DNA from: Clostridia bacterium
GTDB taxonomy: Bacteria; Bacillota; Clostridia; Acetivibrionales; STF1-152
Direction: 5' to 3'
Assembly: GCA_028280575.1 (NCBI GenBank)
Contig: JANQLN010000078.1
Coordinates: forward strand, 1-60,548
DNA: 60,548 nt
Part shown: positions 34,350-44,149 of the stretch, one piece after another
Layout: each line of letters begins with the position of its first letter
Position numbering within the stretch: position 1 is the stretch's first letter
Program-made: the position numbers and the translations under genes
Notes under the pieces: generated by a model
What the model saw: only the letters and a program-made list of their open reading frames with translations
What the model was told of the DNA's origin: nothing
Database searches by the model: none

Positions 34350-35597
34350 TTATTTTAAAGCCTCCGCTATCATTTCATCCTCCCGCGCACCGGCATTTGC
34401 AGCAATTCCTAAAAGCGCCCAGTACAAAGGTGCGGCAGAAATAACACTTATGTTAAAAAAAGCCTGCATCAAGTAACCTATGATACTACATAAAAGCGGA
34501 TTAGTCAATGCGTGCTTTCTCCGTCTTGCCGCAAGCCTCATAAGCACTGCGGCTACAAGCACAAAATAAACAGCAAGTGCTGGTATTCCCATGGTCAGGC
34601 CCATCTGGAGGTATTCATTATGCGCTTTTTCAAACTGCAGTCCGGCTTTTACACCGTATTTTTCATACAAAAGCTTGAAGGTATCGGGCCCGCTTCCTAA
34701 AAAGGGGTTTTCAAATATAAGGGGAAAAAGGTTTTTCCATATATATATCCTGCCGGAGCCGGATTCATCATTCTCTATATTCCTTACATCCTTAACAATG
34801 GTATGGGCTTTTTCGTTTATTGATACATCCTCCGACGGTCTTTTTAAATTCATGGCCCCAAAAACCACAAGAAAAGCTGCCATGACCAAAATCCATCTAA
34901 TCCTTGCCCTATTGCTTTTCCATTCCAAAAAAAGAAGCCCGGGAAAACTTACGGCAAAAGCAACCCAGCCGCTCCTGGTCATACTTGCAAGGAGCAGGGC
35001 AAAGATAAAAAGGGAATAAACAAAATATCTTTTATATCCTTTTTTTAAATAAAGCCAGACGGAAAAGGGCAGCAGAAGCACACAATATGATCCTGCAAAA
35101 TTACGGTTTCCCAGGGTGGAAAGATTGCCGTTCCATGAACCGCTGTCCCAGGTATCAAACCTTGGAAATATGCCGTAGTACTGCAAAATACCATAAACGC
35201 TTATTATAACGGCACTTATAAATATGTATTCAAAAACCTTTAAGGAAAACCTTTTGGAAAATATATAAAATATACCCCCGTAAACCAGGATGGACAAAAG
35301 CCCTTCACGAAGACCTTTCATACCGAAAAGGCTTACCTTTATATCCATGGAAAATACAGTTGACAAAAACGCCAGCCCCATATAGGCAAACAGAATAAAG
35401 TCATACCCTGTTGCCCTGGCCCTGTCCCTCCCGGAAAAAAACAATATGCAAACCATGATTGCCGTAATAACAAGGGCAAACACAAGCTTTACGTCATAAA
35501 AAACATTATTGTTCCAGGGCGAAACCAGCAAAGGCAATACGCCAAACAGCAAAAAAGCATATGCCCTCAGATACGGCTCTTCATTTATCCTCACCAA
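34350..35597 (-). CDS. O-antigen ligase/polymerase-family membrane protein
   Basis: A 415-residue protein with about ten to twelve membrane helices and one large outside loop (about 250-325), the layout of the Wzy_C/RfaL family. The loop contains SGSGRIYIWKNLFPLIFENPFLGSGPDTF, whose (R)xxxW...PxxGxGxxxF pattern is diagnostic. It stops four bases before the DegT start, suggesting co-transcription. In Gram-positives such proteins polymerise or ligate polysaccharide or glycoprotein glycans. Which of these applies cannot be told here. It is one of three such proteins in the window. Confidence 0.87.
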   Translation of the reverse strand: MVRINEEPYLRAYAFLLFGVLPLLVSPWNNNVFYDVKLVFALVITAIMVCILFFSGRDRARATGYDFILFAYMGLAFLSTVFSMDIKVSLFGMKGLREGLLSILVYGGIFYIFSKRFSLKVFEYIFISAVIISVYGILQYYGIFPRFDTWDSGSWNGNLSTLGNRNFAGSYCVLLLPFSVWLYLKKGYKRYFVYSLFIFALLLASMTRSGWVAFAVSFPGLLFLEWKSNRARIRWILVMAAFLVVFGAMNLKRPSEDVSINEKAHTIVKDVRNIENDESGSGRIYIWKNLFPLIFENPFLGSGPDTFKLLYEKYGVKAGLQFEKAHNEYLQMGLTMGIPALAVYFVLVAAVLMRLAARRRKHALTNPLLCSIIGYLMQAFFNISVISAAPLYWALLGIAANAGAREDEMIAEALK

Positions 35598-35701
35598 ACC
35601 AAAAATCCTCTCATATATAAAAAATCCTTCAAATTTTTTTTCACTACAGTACTTATTTTATTATAATATATTTACCGGTGTCAATAATACACTCTAGGAG
35701 C

Positions 35702-35752
35702 AAATTAAAAAGGAGCCGTTTACCCCAGGGCAAACGGCTCCTTTTTAATTTG
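35702..35752. terminator. Strong rho-independent terminator
   Basis: AAAAAGGAGCCGTTT / AAACGGCTCCTTTTT form a near-perfect 15-bp stem, extended by AAATT/AATTT on the outside. It lies immediately past the stop of the second binding-protein gene on the minus strand and can act both ways. Confidence 0.9.
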
Positions 35753-35758
35753 TGGCCT

Positions 35759-37411
35759 TTATTTTATAAAACGGTCATAGGCATTCTGGAGCATGTCTAA
35801 GTGCTCCGCCAGCTTTAGCTGTTCCAGTCTTTTTAGATATTCGTCCCATTCTTTCTCAATTCCGCCGTTTAAAAGCCATTTGGCACGGTTGTCGTCTACA
35901 TAATTGTTGATGTCCTCTCCCGATGACGCCAGCCAGTCGGATTCCTCCTTAGTATAAGGTATTCCCGGCAGGCTTTCATCTGTGAGATATGGGTCATAGA
36001 CTTCCCTCTTTATCTTCATTTTAGACTTCTGGAAATCCGGGTGCATGACTACCTTGCCGTAATCTTTTGCAAAAAGCGCGGATGGCCCGAAAAGTGGTGC
36101 ATTTTTTCTCCTGAATTCGTCAAAGCCCATACCTTCGGGAGTGGGATTAAATTCCAGTATACCGCTATCTCCTTCCTTGAGGACTATATCCAGGGCTCCC
36201 CATATGATCTGGGCAGAATTTTTCTTTTCATACATTTGGTCTACCCATCTCATGATGATTTCAGGATTATTACAGGATTTTGTAATGGCAAAGCCGGCCC
36301 CATTGATTGATCCATTGTTGCCATTATATTTTCTCCAAATCTGATGTCCCCCGGGTCCCTTTAAAGGAGGCACGGGAACATAATTCTCTGCCCTTTCCGT
36401 ACCTGCCATGTTCTCTGCATTCCACAGCATGAAAGAGCCTAAGGTAACCTCTTCGGTCTTTCCCTTGGCAAAATACTGTTTAATGTCCTGGGTAAAGCCT
36501 TCGGGATCAAAAAGACCCTCTTTAAAATAGGTATGGAAGTAGGCAATAGCTTTCTTGTATTCCAGCTTGTCGGCGGTAAACACTATTTTCCCGCCCTCTA
36601 CGATTATATGGTTGGTGGGGTCTACCCGTCCAAAGGATCCGAATAAGGAAATCAGCCCCTGTATCCGGTTATTTGCCCTGAAGGAAAAGGGAATTTCATC
36701 AGGCTTGCCATTGCCGTTGGGATCATCATTTTTAAAGGCCTTCAGGGTATCGTAAAACTCATCAAGAGTTGAAGGCACAGGAAGCTCCAGCTTATCCAGC
36801 CAGGGCTTATAAATGAACAACTGGTCGGAGTTATACTGGTTCTCATCTTCATTGGCATAGCCAAGGGAATAAATGTTTCCATCGGCGGATGTACACAATC
36901 TGCGGTAAAGGGGTTCTTCTTCAAATGCCTTTTGAATATTGGGACAATACTTTTCTATCAGATCATCCAGCTTTATAAAGACACCTTCAGGACCGTATTG
37001 GGCAACGTCATTATAACCGAGCCCCATATAGAATGCATCCGGCCACTCCCCACTGGCCAGGATCAGGTTTTTCTTCTGTGCCCAGTTAGAGTCATCAACT
37101 AACTCCCAGTCAATATGGATATTCGTTTTCTCTTCCATCTTTTTGAAAAAAACCATATCCTCAAAATCCTGCATTCTTACATCTTTGTTTGAGACAAAAT
37201 TGAAGGTTACCTTTTCCTTTACAATAGGCAGTCCTTCCTTGTACATGTTTCCAATCATATTTTCGCCGGATGCTCCAGGTTTATCAGCGGATTTCCCAGT
37301 TCCATTACCGCTGCCCTCCCTATCGGGCTTTTGACCGCAGCCGTTTAAGAACAGCGTCAGCATTAAAACAACCGACAACATAAGTGGCACCAGCTTCATT
37401 TTTTTTACCAT
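35759..37411 (-). CDS. Second extracellular sugar-binding lipoprotein
   Basis: A 550-residue LplA/YtcQ-type solute-binding lipoprotein. The signal peptide ends in the lipobox FLNGC, with a Gly/Ser/Lys-rich linker following it. The DDPNGNGKPDEIPF loop is shared with the other binding protein at 29.4 kb, but overall similarity appears modest, suggesting a different ligand. AAAGGAGG precedes the ATG. It is the last gene of a minus-strand permease-permease-binding protein operon and ends at a strong terminator. Sugar specificity is unknown, since no glycosidase accompanies it. Confidence 0.92.
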   Translation of the reverse strand: MVKKMKLVPLMLSVVLMLTLFLNGCGQKPDREGSGNGTGKSADKPGASGENMIGNMYKEGLPIVKEKVTFNFVSNKDVRMQDFEDMVFFKKMEEKTNIHIDWELVDDSNWAQKKNLILASGEWPDAFYMGLGYNDVAQYGPEGVFIKLDDLIEKYCPNIQKAFEEEPLYRRLCTSADGNIYSLGYANEDENQYNSDQLFIYKPWLDKLELPVPSTLDEFYDTLKAFKNDDPNGNGKPDEIPFSFRANNRIQGLISLFGSFGRVDPTNHIIVEGGKIVFTADKLEYKKAIAYFHTYFKEGLFDPEGFTQDIKQYFAKGKTEEVTLGSFMLWNAENMAGTERAENYVPVPPLKGPGGHQIWRKYNGNNGSINGAGFAITKSCNNPEIIMRWVDQMYEKKNSAQIIWGALDIVLKEGDSGILEFNPTPEGMGFDEFRRKNAPLFGPSALFAKDYGKVVMHPDFQKSKMKIKREVYDPYLTDESLPGIPYTKEESDWLASSGEDINNYVDDNRAKWLLNGGIEKEWDEYLKRLEQLKLAEHLDMLQNAYDRFIK

Positions 37412-37521
37412 TTGCCAAATCCTCCTTTTTCATTTTTTTCGGGCATTTTGCGTTGTTATGTTTTTTTAATATATTCAAAGGATTTCTTCCTTTAAATTGT
37501 CATTATATTGCTGCTTTCCAC

Positions 37522-38415
37522 CTATCCCTTAATTGCGCCTATCATAACACCCTGGACAAAGTACTTTTGCACAAAGGGATAGAGTATTAGCACCGGGATA
37601 CTGGAAACAATAATTACACCAAACTTTATCAAATCGGCAAGCTTTTGTTTTTCACCTACCGAATAGGCATCATAGACCATACTTGAGGATACGTCATTTT
37701 CAATTAGTATATTCCGCAATATAAGCTGCAGCGGGTATTTACTCTCGCTTCTCAAGTAGATTAAAGCACTGAAATAGGAATTCCAGTGGGCGATGGCATA
37801 GAACAATACCATGATGGCAATCAGTGCCCTGGATAAGGGAAGCACAACCCGAATAAACATGTGTATATGGGAGCTCCCGTCAATGTAGGCAGCTTCACAG
37901 AGCTCGTCGGGAATGGATGTCTGGAAAAAGGTCCGGGCAATGATGAGATTCCATGGACCCACGGCCACAGGAAAAATGAGTGCCCAAATTTTGTCTATAA
38001 GCCCCAGCCTCTGTACCAAAAGATAGCTTGGAATCAATCCTCCGTTAAAGAACATGGTAAATATGATCATAAACATAAAAAAGTTCCGGCCTGGCAGGCT
38101 CTTCCTGGAAAGGGTAAAGGCAGCCGATATGGTTAATACCACATTTAAAGCAGTGCCTGAAAATGTGTACAAAAAAGTGTTTCCATATCCGGTCCAGATA
38201 GATTCCTCCTTAAAGATTCTCCTGTACCCGTCCAGTGTCACACCTCTGGGTAAGAGATAGACCCTGCCTTCATAGACGGCATTCGGATCACTTACGGAAC
38301 CAATTACAATAAAATATAAAGGATAGAGAACCATAAGCATTCCCAGAGTCAGCAGGGTGTAGTTTATGATATCAAAAACCAGGTCTCCCCGGCCTCTTTT
38401 GAGCTTGTTGTTCAT
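37522..38415 (-). CDS. CUT1 ABC transporter permease, LplC/YtcP type (second system)
   Basis: A 297-residue six-helix permease. PLYFIVIGSVSDPNAVYEG near the start and EAAYIDGSSHIHMFIRVVLP (EAA loop) mark the MalG-like subunit. AAGGAGG stands ten bases before the ATG. It lies 15 bases after the partner permease and 110 bases before the binding-protein gene, in one operon. Confidence 0.93.
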   Translation of the reverse strand: MNNKLKRGRGDLVFDIINYTLLTLGMLMVLYPLYFIVIGSVSDPNAVYEGRVYLLPRGVTLDGYRRIFKEESIWTGYGNTFLYTFSGTALNVVLTISAAFTLSRKSLPGRNFFMFMIIFTMFFNGGLIPSYLLVQRLGLIDKIWALIFPVAVGPWNLIIARTFFQTSIPDELCEAAYIDGSSHIHMFIRVVLPLSRALIAIMVLFYAIAHWNSYFSALIYLRSESKYPLQLILRNILIENDVSSSMVYDAYSVGEKQKLADLIKFGVIIVSSIPVLILYPFVQKYFVQGVMIGAIKG

Positions 38416-38430
38416 TACATTGTTTCCTCC

Positions 38431-39348
38431 TTACCATAGTGATGTTTCGGAAAATTTTCTTGCCAGACGGTTAACAATAATCAATATAAAAAGATTAATT
38501 ACCGCATCAAACAATCCGATAGCAGATGAATAGCTATATTGGGCGTTTATAAGACCCGTTTTATAAACATAGGTGGAGATAACCTCAGAAGTAGTCCGGT
38601 TTAAAGAGTTTTGCATCAAATAGATCTTCTCGAACCCAACGGAAAGCATATAGCCGGAGTTTAATATGAGAAGAATAATGGCGGTAGGGAGGATTCCGGG
38701 TAAATCAATATGCAGCATCCGCTGCCATTTATTGGCACCATCAACTATTGATGATTCATATAGCTCAGGACTAATATTTGATAATGCAGCCAAATATATT
38801 ACTGTTCCCCAGCCCGTGCTCTGCCAGACCCCGGATAAGACATAGATGCTCTTGAAATACTCCGGTTTTCCCATAAAAAACACTGTTTCTCCACCCAGGA
38901 GCCTGATCAGATGATTGATCAGTCCGTGCCGGGGAGAAAGAAAGACCAGTATGATTCCTACCAGCACCACAATTGATATGAAATGAGGAGCATAAAGGGT
39001 GGTCTGTATAAACCTTTTGTATCCTTTGTGATTTAGCTGGTGCAGCAGCAAAGCTACAATTATGGGCAGCGGAAAACCCGCCATCAGGTTATAAAGGCTT
39101 ATGCCCAGGGTATTCTGGATGAGCATCCAGAAGTCGGGCGTCTGGAAAAACCTTTCGAAGTGTTTCAATCCAACCCATTCACTTCCCAAAAATCCTTTGG
39201 TCACCATGTAATCTCTAAAAGCAATTTGTACCCCGTACATGGGAATATAACGAAAGACAACAAAAAAGACAATAGTGGGGAATAGTAGAAGGTACAATTG
39301 ATAATTAGTAAATATAAACTTTATTTTTCTCTCTGTTCCGGCTTTCAA
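38431..39348 (-). CDS. CUT1 ABC transporter permease, LplB/YteP type (second system)
   Basis: A permease of about 305 residues with FRYIPMYGVQIAFRDYMVTKG near the N-terminus and the EAA-type loop ESSIVDGANKWQRMLHIDLP. Six helices are expected. I favour the TTG at 39348, six bases after AGAGGTG; the frame also opens at another TTG at 39372. It heads the minus-strand operon, diverging from the AraC gene across a 348-base control region. Confidence 0.9.
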   Translation of the reverse strand: MKAGTERKIKFIFTNYQLYLLLFPTIVFFVVFRYIPMYGVQIAFRDYMVTKGFLGSEWVGLKHFERFFQTPDFWMLIQNTLGISLYNLMAGFPLPIIVALLLHQLNHKGYKRFIQTTLYAPHFISIVVLVGIILVFLSPRHGLINHLIRLLGGETVFFMGKPEYFKSIYVLSGVWQSTGWGTVIYLAALSNISPELYESSIVDGANKWQRMLHIDLPGILPTAIILLILNSGYMLSVGFEKIYLMQNSLNRTTSEVISTYVYKTGLINAQYSYSSAIGLFDAVINLFILIIVNRLARKFSETSLW

Positions 39349-39696
39349 AGACTTCACCTCTCCCTCATGCAATATATAATTACGGAAACAGTTTTACGGT
39401 GCCGCCAACGCTTCATTGATCTTAAGTATGATGATATTACACTTTTCCCATACTGTAAATAAGCGGATATTCTCCGGCTGTGCTGTATTTCAAAGCTGTC
39501 CAAGCCTCTATATTATGCACTTTGACCCGGCCTTTTCCCTGTAAATTACTGTATGAGATATGCGGTTTTTCAAAGAGTATACAATATTTTGTTTTTTGTA
39601 TTTTGCACGTTTATTCAACACATCAATATTGTAAATCCCTGTTTCCAATGATATAATTTATATAAAATTCTTAAGTTAACAGCCAGGAGGATTGGA
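39349..39696. promoter_or_regulatory. Divergent control region of the second sugar transporter
   Basis: The 348 bases between the divergent transporter operon and its AraC regulator hold no gene. On the plus side TTGTAA (39629-39634), a 17-base spacer and TATAAT (39652-39657) form a good promoter for the regulator. I found no equally clear minus-strand promoter, which would fit an activator-dependent operon. Confidence 0.5.
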
Positions 39697-41955
39697 ATGA
39701 AAAGAATATCCTTGTCAGGATTATTCACCAGATACCTGTTTTCCTATACGTTGCCCTTTATAATCCCTTTGCTTGCATTGGGTCTTATAATTTATAACAC
39801 TTTTACAAGTATACTAAAGGAGCAGATTGATAAATATTCATATGATATGCTTATTTCAGCCCAGACTTCCATTGATTATCACATGGAAGAGCTGAACAAT
39901 ATTGCGATGCAGATTGTCAGCATTCCAAATCTTCGGCAAATCAAATATTCCGGGGACTTCATCCATGCCATGAATGCCGTTGCTGCTCTCCGCAGCATGG
40001 CTGCCACCAATAATTTTATCAACGAAATTTTTCTGTATTACAAGGGAGTTGATTTATTATACTCATCCAGTGGGACATACAGGCTTGAACATTTTGCAAG
40101 CAAGATTTACAAATTTGAGCACTGGGACAGCCGCCAGTTTTTATACGATATGAACAAGCTGGACAATATCACCATAAGACCGGCAGAAAAAATTGTCAAA
40201 TCCATATGTCCCGACCGCGATACCAGCTATCTTACTTATATAGTGCCCATACCCTACAACAGTTCAAATCCTGAAGGAGCTGTTTTTTTTACTATAGAAG
40301 AGAAGACCTTCGGCAACGCCCTATCGGAAATTCTTGAAACAGGCAATTCCCGCGCATGGGTGCTGGACAACCAAAACAGATTGCTGGCCGGTTATGGAAG
40401 TGAGCAGGTTGATTATATGTCCCTTTTTAATTCCCAGGAAACAGGCAATAATTTTTTCTCAAAAAAACTGATGATTGAAAAAAAAGAGTTTTCAGTTTTA
40501 AGGGTGAGATCAAAGACTGTGGGATGGACCTATATCGTATCGGTTCCGGTGAGTACCGTGACCCAAAAAATGTCACCCCTCATTGCGGTGGCTTTGTTAG
40601 GCTTTACCGCAGTGGTCATTTTAGGGATTTTTATAATTATTTTGCTTGCCAGGATAAATTACAAGCCAATCAATGACCTTACCCAGTATGCTTTGAAAGG
40701 TATCCATGAAAGGTTTGGCAGGGGTTATAATGAGATAGAGACCGTCAAGCAGGCAGTCAGCCACATGAAGGTTACCATAAGCACTCTCAGGAAAAAGGTA
40801 GAATACGCCGCACCCAGCCTCAAAAGAAGTATCTTGTCAAGGCTGATAAAAGGCTATTATCAGGATTTTGAAACGGCTAGGGCCCAGGCTGCCGAGGCGA
40901 GAATCACACTGGAGGAAGGATCATACTGCGTAGCTGTTTGCCTCATTTCTTCCCATAGGCAGGCCGACTATACGGCGGTTATCGGACTGGTTGAGTCATT
41001 GGAACTGGAAAAGCTGTCGGTATTTGCCCTGGACAAGCTGGATGAAGACTATATTGTCCTCCTGTTTGCTGCCGAGGATCCCTGGCCTTCAAATGACGAT
41101 ATTCCTGTCAATTCCATAATCAACAGCCTTAAAGATATGCTTTCCACGGATTTGACGGTAGGAGTAGGCAAATGGGTATCCGCAGTAAGTGAAATCGGCA
41201 CTTCCTATTTGCAGGCTTCTACCGCTCTGGATTTCAGGTTTATCAAGGGAAAGAACACCATGACCTTCTACCGGGAGCTTGAACAAACCGTAAATCATAT
41301 TGACTACGACTCCGGTCAGCACCTGGATTTGCTCAAGCTTAGGGTCTTAAAAGGAAATCCGGAGGAAGTATCCTCTATTCTGGACAGCATATTCGAGGAT
41401 ATAAAAATCCGGCAGATCCCCATCTTCCATGCAAAATCCCTATGCTACAATATTATGAACTCCCTTTTGAATTCGATATACAAGCTTAGAAAAGATCTTA
41501 ATCTGCGGGAATGCAAATACCTGGACATAATATCCCTTATGAGCTCCGATACCATAGACGAGCTGCACGGCAGGATTCGTGAAATCTGCCTTTTTATATG
41601 TTCGGCTGTTGCCGATTGCCGTGAGGAAAACGGGTTTCAAAAAGTCAATGAGATGCTTTCATATATCCAGGATTATTTTACATCTTTTGATTTTTCGGTA
41701 CAGGCTATGGCCGACAGGTTTCACATGTCGATTTCAGGTCTCAGCGGCTATTTCAAGGCCAAAACCGGCCGGAATATTACCGATTATGTAAACCATTTGA
41801 GAATGGAAAAAGCAAAAAAGCTCCTGGAGGAGACCGATGCCAGTCTGCAGGAAATAACTGTCCAGGTAGGCTATATAAATGTTTCAAGCTTTATCCGCAA
41901 GTTCAAAACCTATACAAAAGTAACCCCCGGCACATACAGAGAAATTATCAAGTGA
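39697..41955 (+). CDS. Membrane-embedded AraC-family regulator of the second transporter
   Basis: A 752-residue regulator with the same plan as the one at 24.9 kb: helix at about 14-36, extracytoplasmic sensor, helix at about 292-318, linker, and a C-terminal AraC domain (about 650-752) with FSVQAMADRFHMSISGLSGYF and LQEITVQVGYINVSSFIRKF. AGGAGG lies before the ATG. It diverges from the permease/binding-protein operon and very likely controls it in response to an extracellular sugar. The effector is unknown. Confidence 0.9.
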   Translation: MKRISLSGLFTRYLFSYTLPFIIPLLALGLIIYNTFTSILKEQIDKYSYDMLISAQTSIDYHMEELNNIAMQIVSIPNLRQIKYSGDFIHAMNAVAALRSMAATNNFINEIFLYYKGVDLLYSSSGTYRLEHFASKIYKFEHWDSRQFLYDMNKLDNITIRPAEKIVKSICPDRDTSYLTYIVPIPYNSSNPEGAVFFTIEEKTFGNALSEILETGNSRAWVLDNQNRLLAGYGSEQVDYMSLFNSQETGNNFFSKKLMIEKKEFSVLRVRSKTVGWTYIVSVPVSTVTQKMSPLIAVALLGFTAVVILGIFIIILLARINYKPINDLTQYALKGIHERFGRGYNEIETVKQAVSHMKVTISTLRKKVEYAAPSLKRSILSRLIKGYYQDFETARAQAAEARITLEEGSYCVAVCLISSHRQADYTAVIGLVESLELEKLSVFALDKLDEDYIVLLFAAEDPWPSNDDIPVNSIINSLKDMLSTDLTVGVGKWVSAVSEIGTSYLQASTALDFRFIKGKNTMTFYRELEQTVNHIDYDSGQHLDLLKLRVLKGNPEEVSSILDSIFEDIKIRQIPIFHAKSLCYNIMNSLLNSIYKLRKDLNLRECKYLDIISLMSSDTIDELHGRIREICLFICSAVADCREENGFQKVNEMLSYIQDYFTSFDFSVQAMADRFHMSISGLSGYFKAKTGRNITDYVNHLRMEKAKKLLEETDASLQEITVQVGYINVSSFIRKFKTYTKVTPGTYREIIK

Positions 41956-42152
41956 TAAATGGAACATATTTTCTGCTAATATGTGCCTTTAGAATACACA
42001 AAGCCAACGGAAAAAGCTAAATTGTTTTCTTACGTATGGAAACGATTTCTATCGGCAAATACCGGTTTTTTTCAATAACAAGTTTTGCCGGAAAAGGATA
42101 TGCAAATTCTCTATGAGTTGGCAAGTTAGAAGCAGCTTCCATGAAAATTTTA

Positions 42153-43190
42153 CTATTCAACAGAATTCAATTGGTTCACGGCAGGCTGCTGGTTTAATTC
42201 TTTTTTGATTTTTTCCACTTCTTCAATAGGTAATTCTGCAATCTCTGCTATTATTGATAAATCCAAGCCTTTTAATAATGCTTTTTTAGCTACTAAAACT
42301 GCTTTTTTATCTATCCCTTTTTCCATACCTTTTTTTAATCCTTTTTCTATTCCTTTTTCTTCACTTTTCAATAGCTCTTCCTTTAGAGCCGTCTCAAAAT
42401 TATAAACCATGCTTTCACTCTCCTTACTCTCCAGTATTACCTTCTCAATTATTTTATATTGTTCACCTTCACTATCTCTCATAATAATATTTACAAACCA
42501 GTTTTTGAACAGTTCAAATTCCTCTAAATCCATTCTTTTTAATATATCTACAACTTTTTTCAACCTTTCCAATAAACCATTCATATCTTTCTTCTGATCA
42601 ATCAAAAATGCTGCTGCTATTACATTGGATAATTCAAGCAGCTCTTCTTCCGTATATCGATTAACATCCACTAAAATATACGTAAAATCAACAATGTTAT
42701 TACCAAACATCTCATAACCACTTAGATACTCTCTATAGCTTCTACATGCTGTCCAATTATTTGCTCCATTATATAATACAACAGGCACCACTGCCGGTAA
42801 CCGAAATCCTTTTAGCTTCTCCTCATTCTCTGCATCCTTTATGAATCCTCTCCATATCTCTACCATATATAACAGTAACCGGTACGGCATTTGAAAATCT
42901 ACTGTAGACTGCATCTCCATCAATATATAAAATATGACATCCTTGTCGTTTAGCCTGACCCAATAAACAAGATCCGCTTCTTTATCCTTAAAATCCTGCA
43001 GTATAAAAGATTTATCCACTCTTACAATCTTATTTTCATCTATCTGCTCCACCCATCCCTGTTTGATAAAACTCCTTAAGAGTTCTAAAAAAACTTTTTT
43101 AGCAGATAATAAATACTTATATCCCTTATCATGTTTGTTATTAATACTTTCATAATGTGCTTGTGATTCCTTCAACCACAGATGATCCAA
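42153..43190 (-). CDS. Rpn-family recombination-promoting nuclease/putative transposase
   Basis: A 345-residue protein of the YhgA/Rpn family, in which a PD-(D/E)XK-like nuclease domain occupies the first ~150 residues. KEADLVYWV supplies the Asp and FYILMEMQST the E-x-Q pair. A helical C-terminal region ends in the repeats KGIEKGLKKGMEKGIDKKA and a short helical tail. Such proteins multiply in clostridial genomes and promote RecA-independent recombination in E. coli. The start is a TTG at 43190. This intact copy differs from the broken nuclease gene at 21.4 kb. No terminal repeats are visible around it. Confidence 0.88.
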   Translation of the reverse strand: MDHLWLKESQAHYESINNKHDKGYKYLLSAKKVFLELLRSFIKQGWVEQIDENKIVRVDKSFILQDFKDKEADLVYWVRLNDKDVIFYILMEMQSTVDFQMPYRLLLYMVEIWRGFIKDAENEEKLKGFRLPAVVPVVLYNGANNWTACRSYREYLSGYEMFGNNIVDFTYILVDVNRYTEEELLELSNVIAAAFLIDQKKDMNGLLERLKKVVDILKRMDLEEFELFKNWFVNIIMRDSEGEQYKIIEKVILESKESESMVYNFETALKEELLKSEEKGIEKGLKKGMEKGIDKKAVLVAKKALLKGLDLSIIAEIAELPIEEVEKIKKELNQQPAVNQLNSVE

Positions 43191-43297
43191 TTTGGCTCAC
43201 ATCCTGTAACTAATATTGTATCACTTTTTACTGTTTGATTATATAGCAAACTAATGTTCTGATCAACACATTTTACATAAAATGTTACTAAAACCTT

Positions 43298-44047
43298 CTA
43301 TACAGCTCGTATGCGAGACGATAGGAATTTATAAAAAACAGCGGCAACAGACCTCTTGACAATATTAATCCTGGCATCAAAAAAATATATTTGATTAGAC
43401 CATCCTTTAGCATCCCAGTATTCTTTATCTATGGGTAATACTTTTTCTGCAAGCACCCTCTGTACTTGAAATTGTATTAATTGATTAATATCTGGCCTGT
43501 ATTTTTTTTCGTGCATAAACAAGTGTTTTACAAATTTATTGTACTCTCCCGCCTCTACAGGTATCAATAAGGTTTTGACCTTTCTGGATATTGCATCTGT
43601 AGGAAACCCGCCCCATTGTAAGCTTATGTTTTTAAGGTATTTAATCGTTCCTTTAATTCCGGACGCTGCCGATGTAACGACAAACATTATGGGCATGGAA
43701 GCTAATTGAGGCCTGTGCATCCATCTGCAGGTTCTGTCAACAAATACTTTTAATTTTCCGCTGATGCTGTTCATATAAACAGGAGTACTTATAATAATTC
43801 CGTCATATCCGGCAATTTCAGTCATCAAGCTTTCGGCATCATCCTTCAAACAGCATTTTCCTTTTCTCAAGCAGCTTTCACAACCGGTACACTCTTTGAT
43901 ATTGAAATCAAACAGATTAAAAACATCAACTATGATATCTTCATCTTCCATCTGCTTTTTTATCTGTTTAAGTAAACCATAGGTAGTTTTCTTGCGCTTA
44001 CTGCTATTTATCGCTACAACTCTTTTTTTCATCATCTTTTTCCCCAT
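43298..44047 (-). CDS. Iron-sulfur flavoprotein-like NAD(P)H-dependent reductase
   Basis: A 249-residue flavodoxin-fold protein. The N-terminal AINSSKRKKTTY loop binds FMN phosphate, and CTGCESCLRKGKC (Cys53, 56, 59, 65) matches the compact Cys motif of iron-sulfur flavoproteins that hold a [4Fe-4S] cluster. STPVYMNSISGKLKVFVDR is the conserved FMN-contacting segment. It should move electrons in the cytoplasm, perhaps in oxygen or redox defence. The start may be at the ATG at 44035 or 44032 instead. It is not clearly linked with its neighbours. Confidence 0.85.
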   Translation of the reverse strand: MGKKMMKKRVVAINSSKRKKTTYGLLKQIKKQMEDEDIIVDVFNLFDFNIKECTGCESCLRKGKCCLKDDAESLMTEIAGYDGIIISTPVYMNSISGKLKVFVDRTCRWMHRPQLASMPIMFVVTSAASGIKGTIKYLKNISLQWGGFPTDAISRKVKTLLIPVEAGEYNKFVKHLFMHEKKYRPDINQLIQFQVQRVLAEKVLPIDKEYWDAKGWSNQIYFFDARINIVKRSVAAVFYKFLSSRIRAV

Positions 44048-44149
44048 TTTGCCATGAGCAACAACATAAGTTTTATTAGCTTCTATACATTATTATTCCT
44101 GTTATATCTATTTCCAAACCACAGTCCTGCCAATGATATTCCAACCTTT

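Noticed and set aside
42036..42050. Sequence matching the catabolite-repression cre consensus (ATGGAAACGATTTCT)
   Set aside because: It lies after the second AraC gene and not near a promoter. About one such match is expected by chance in a window this size.
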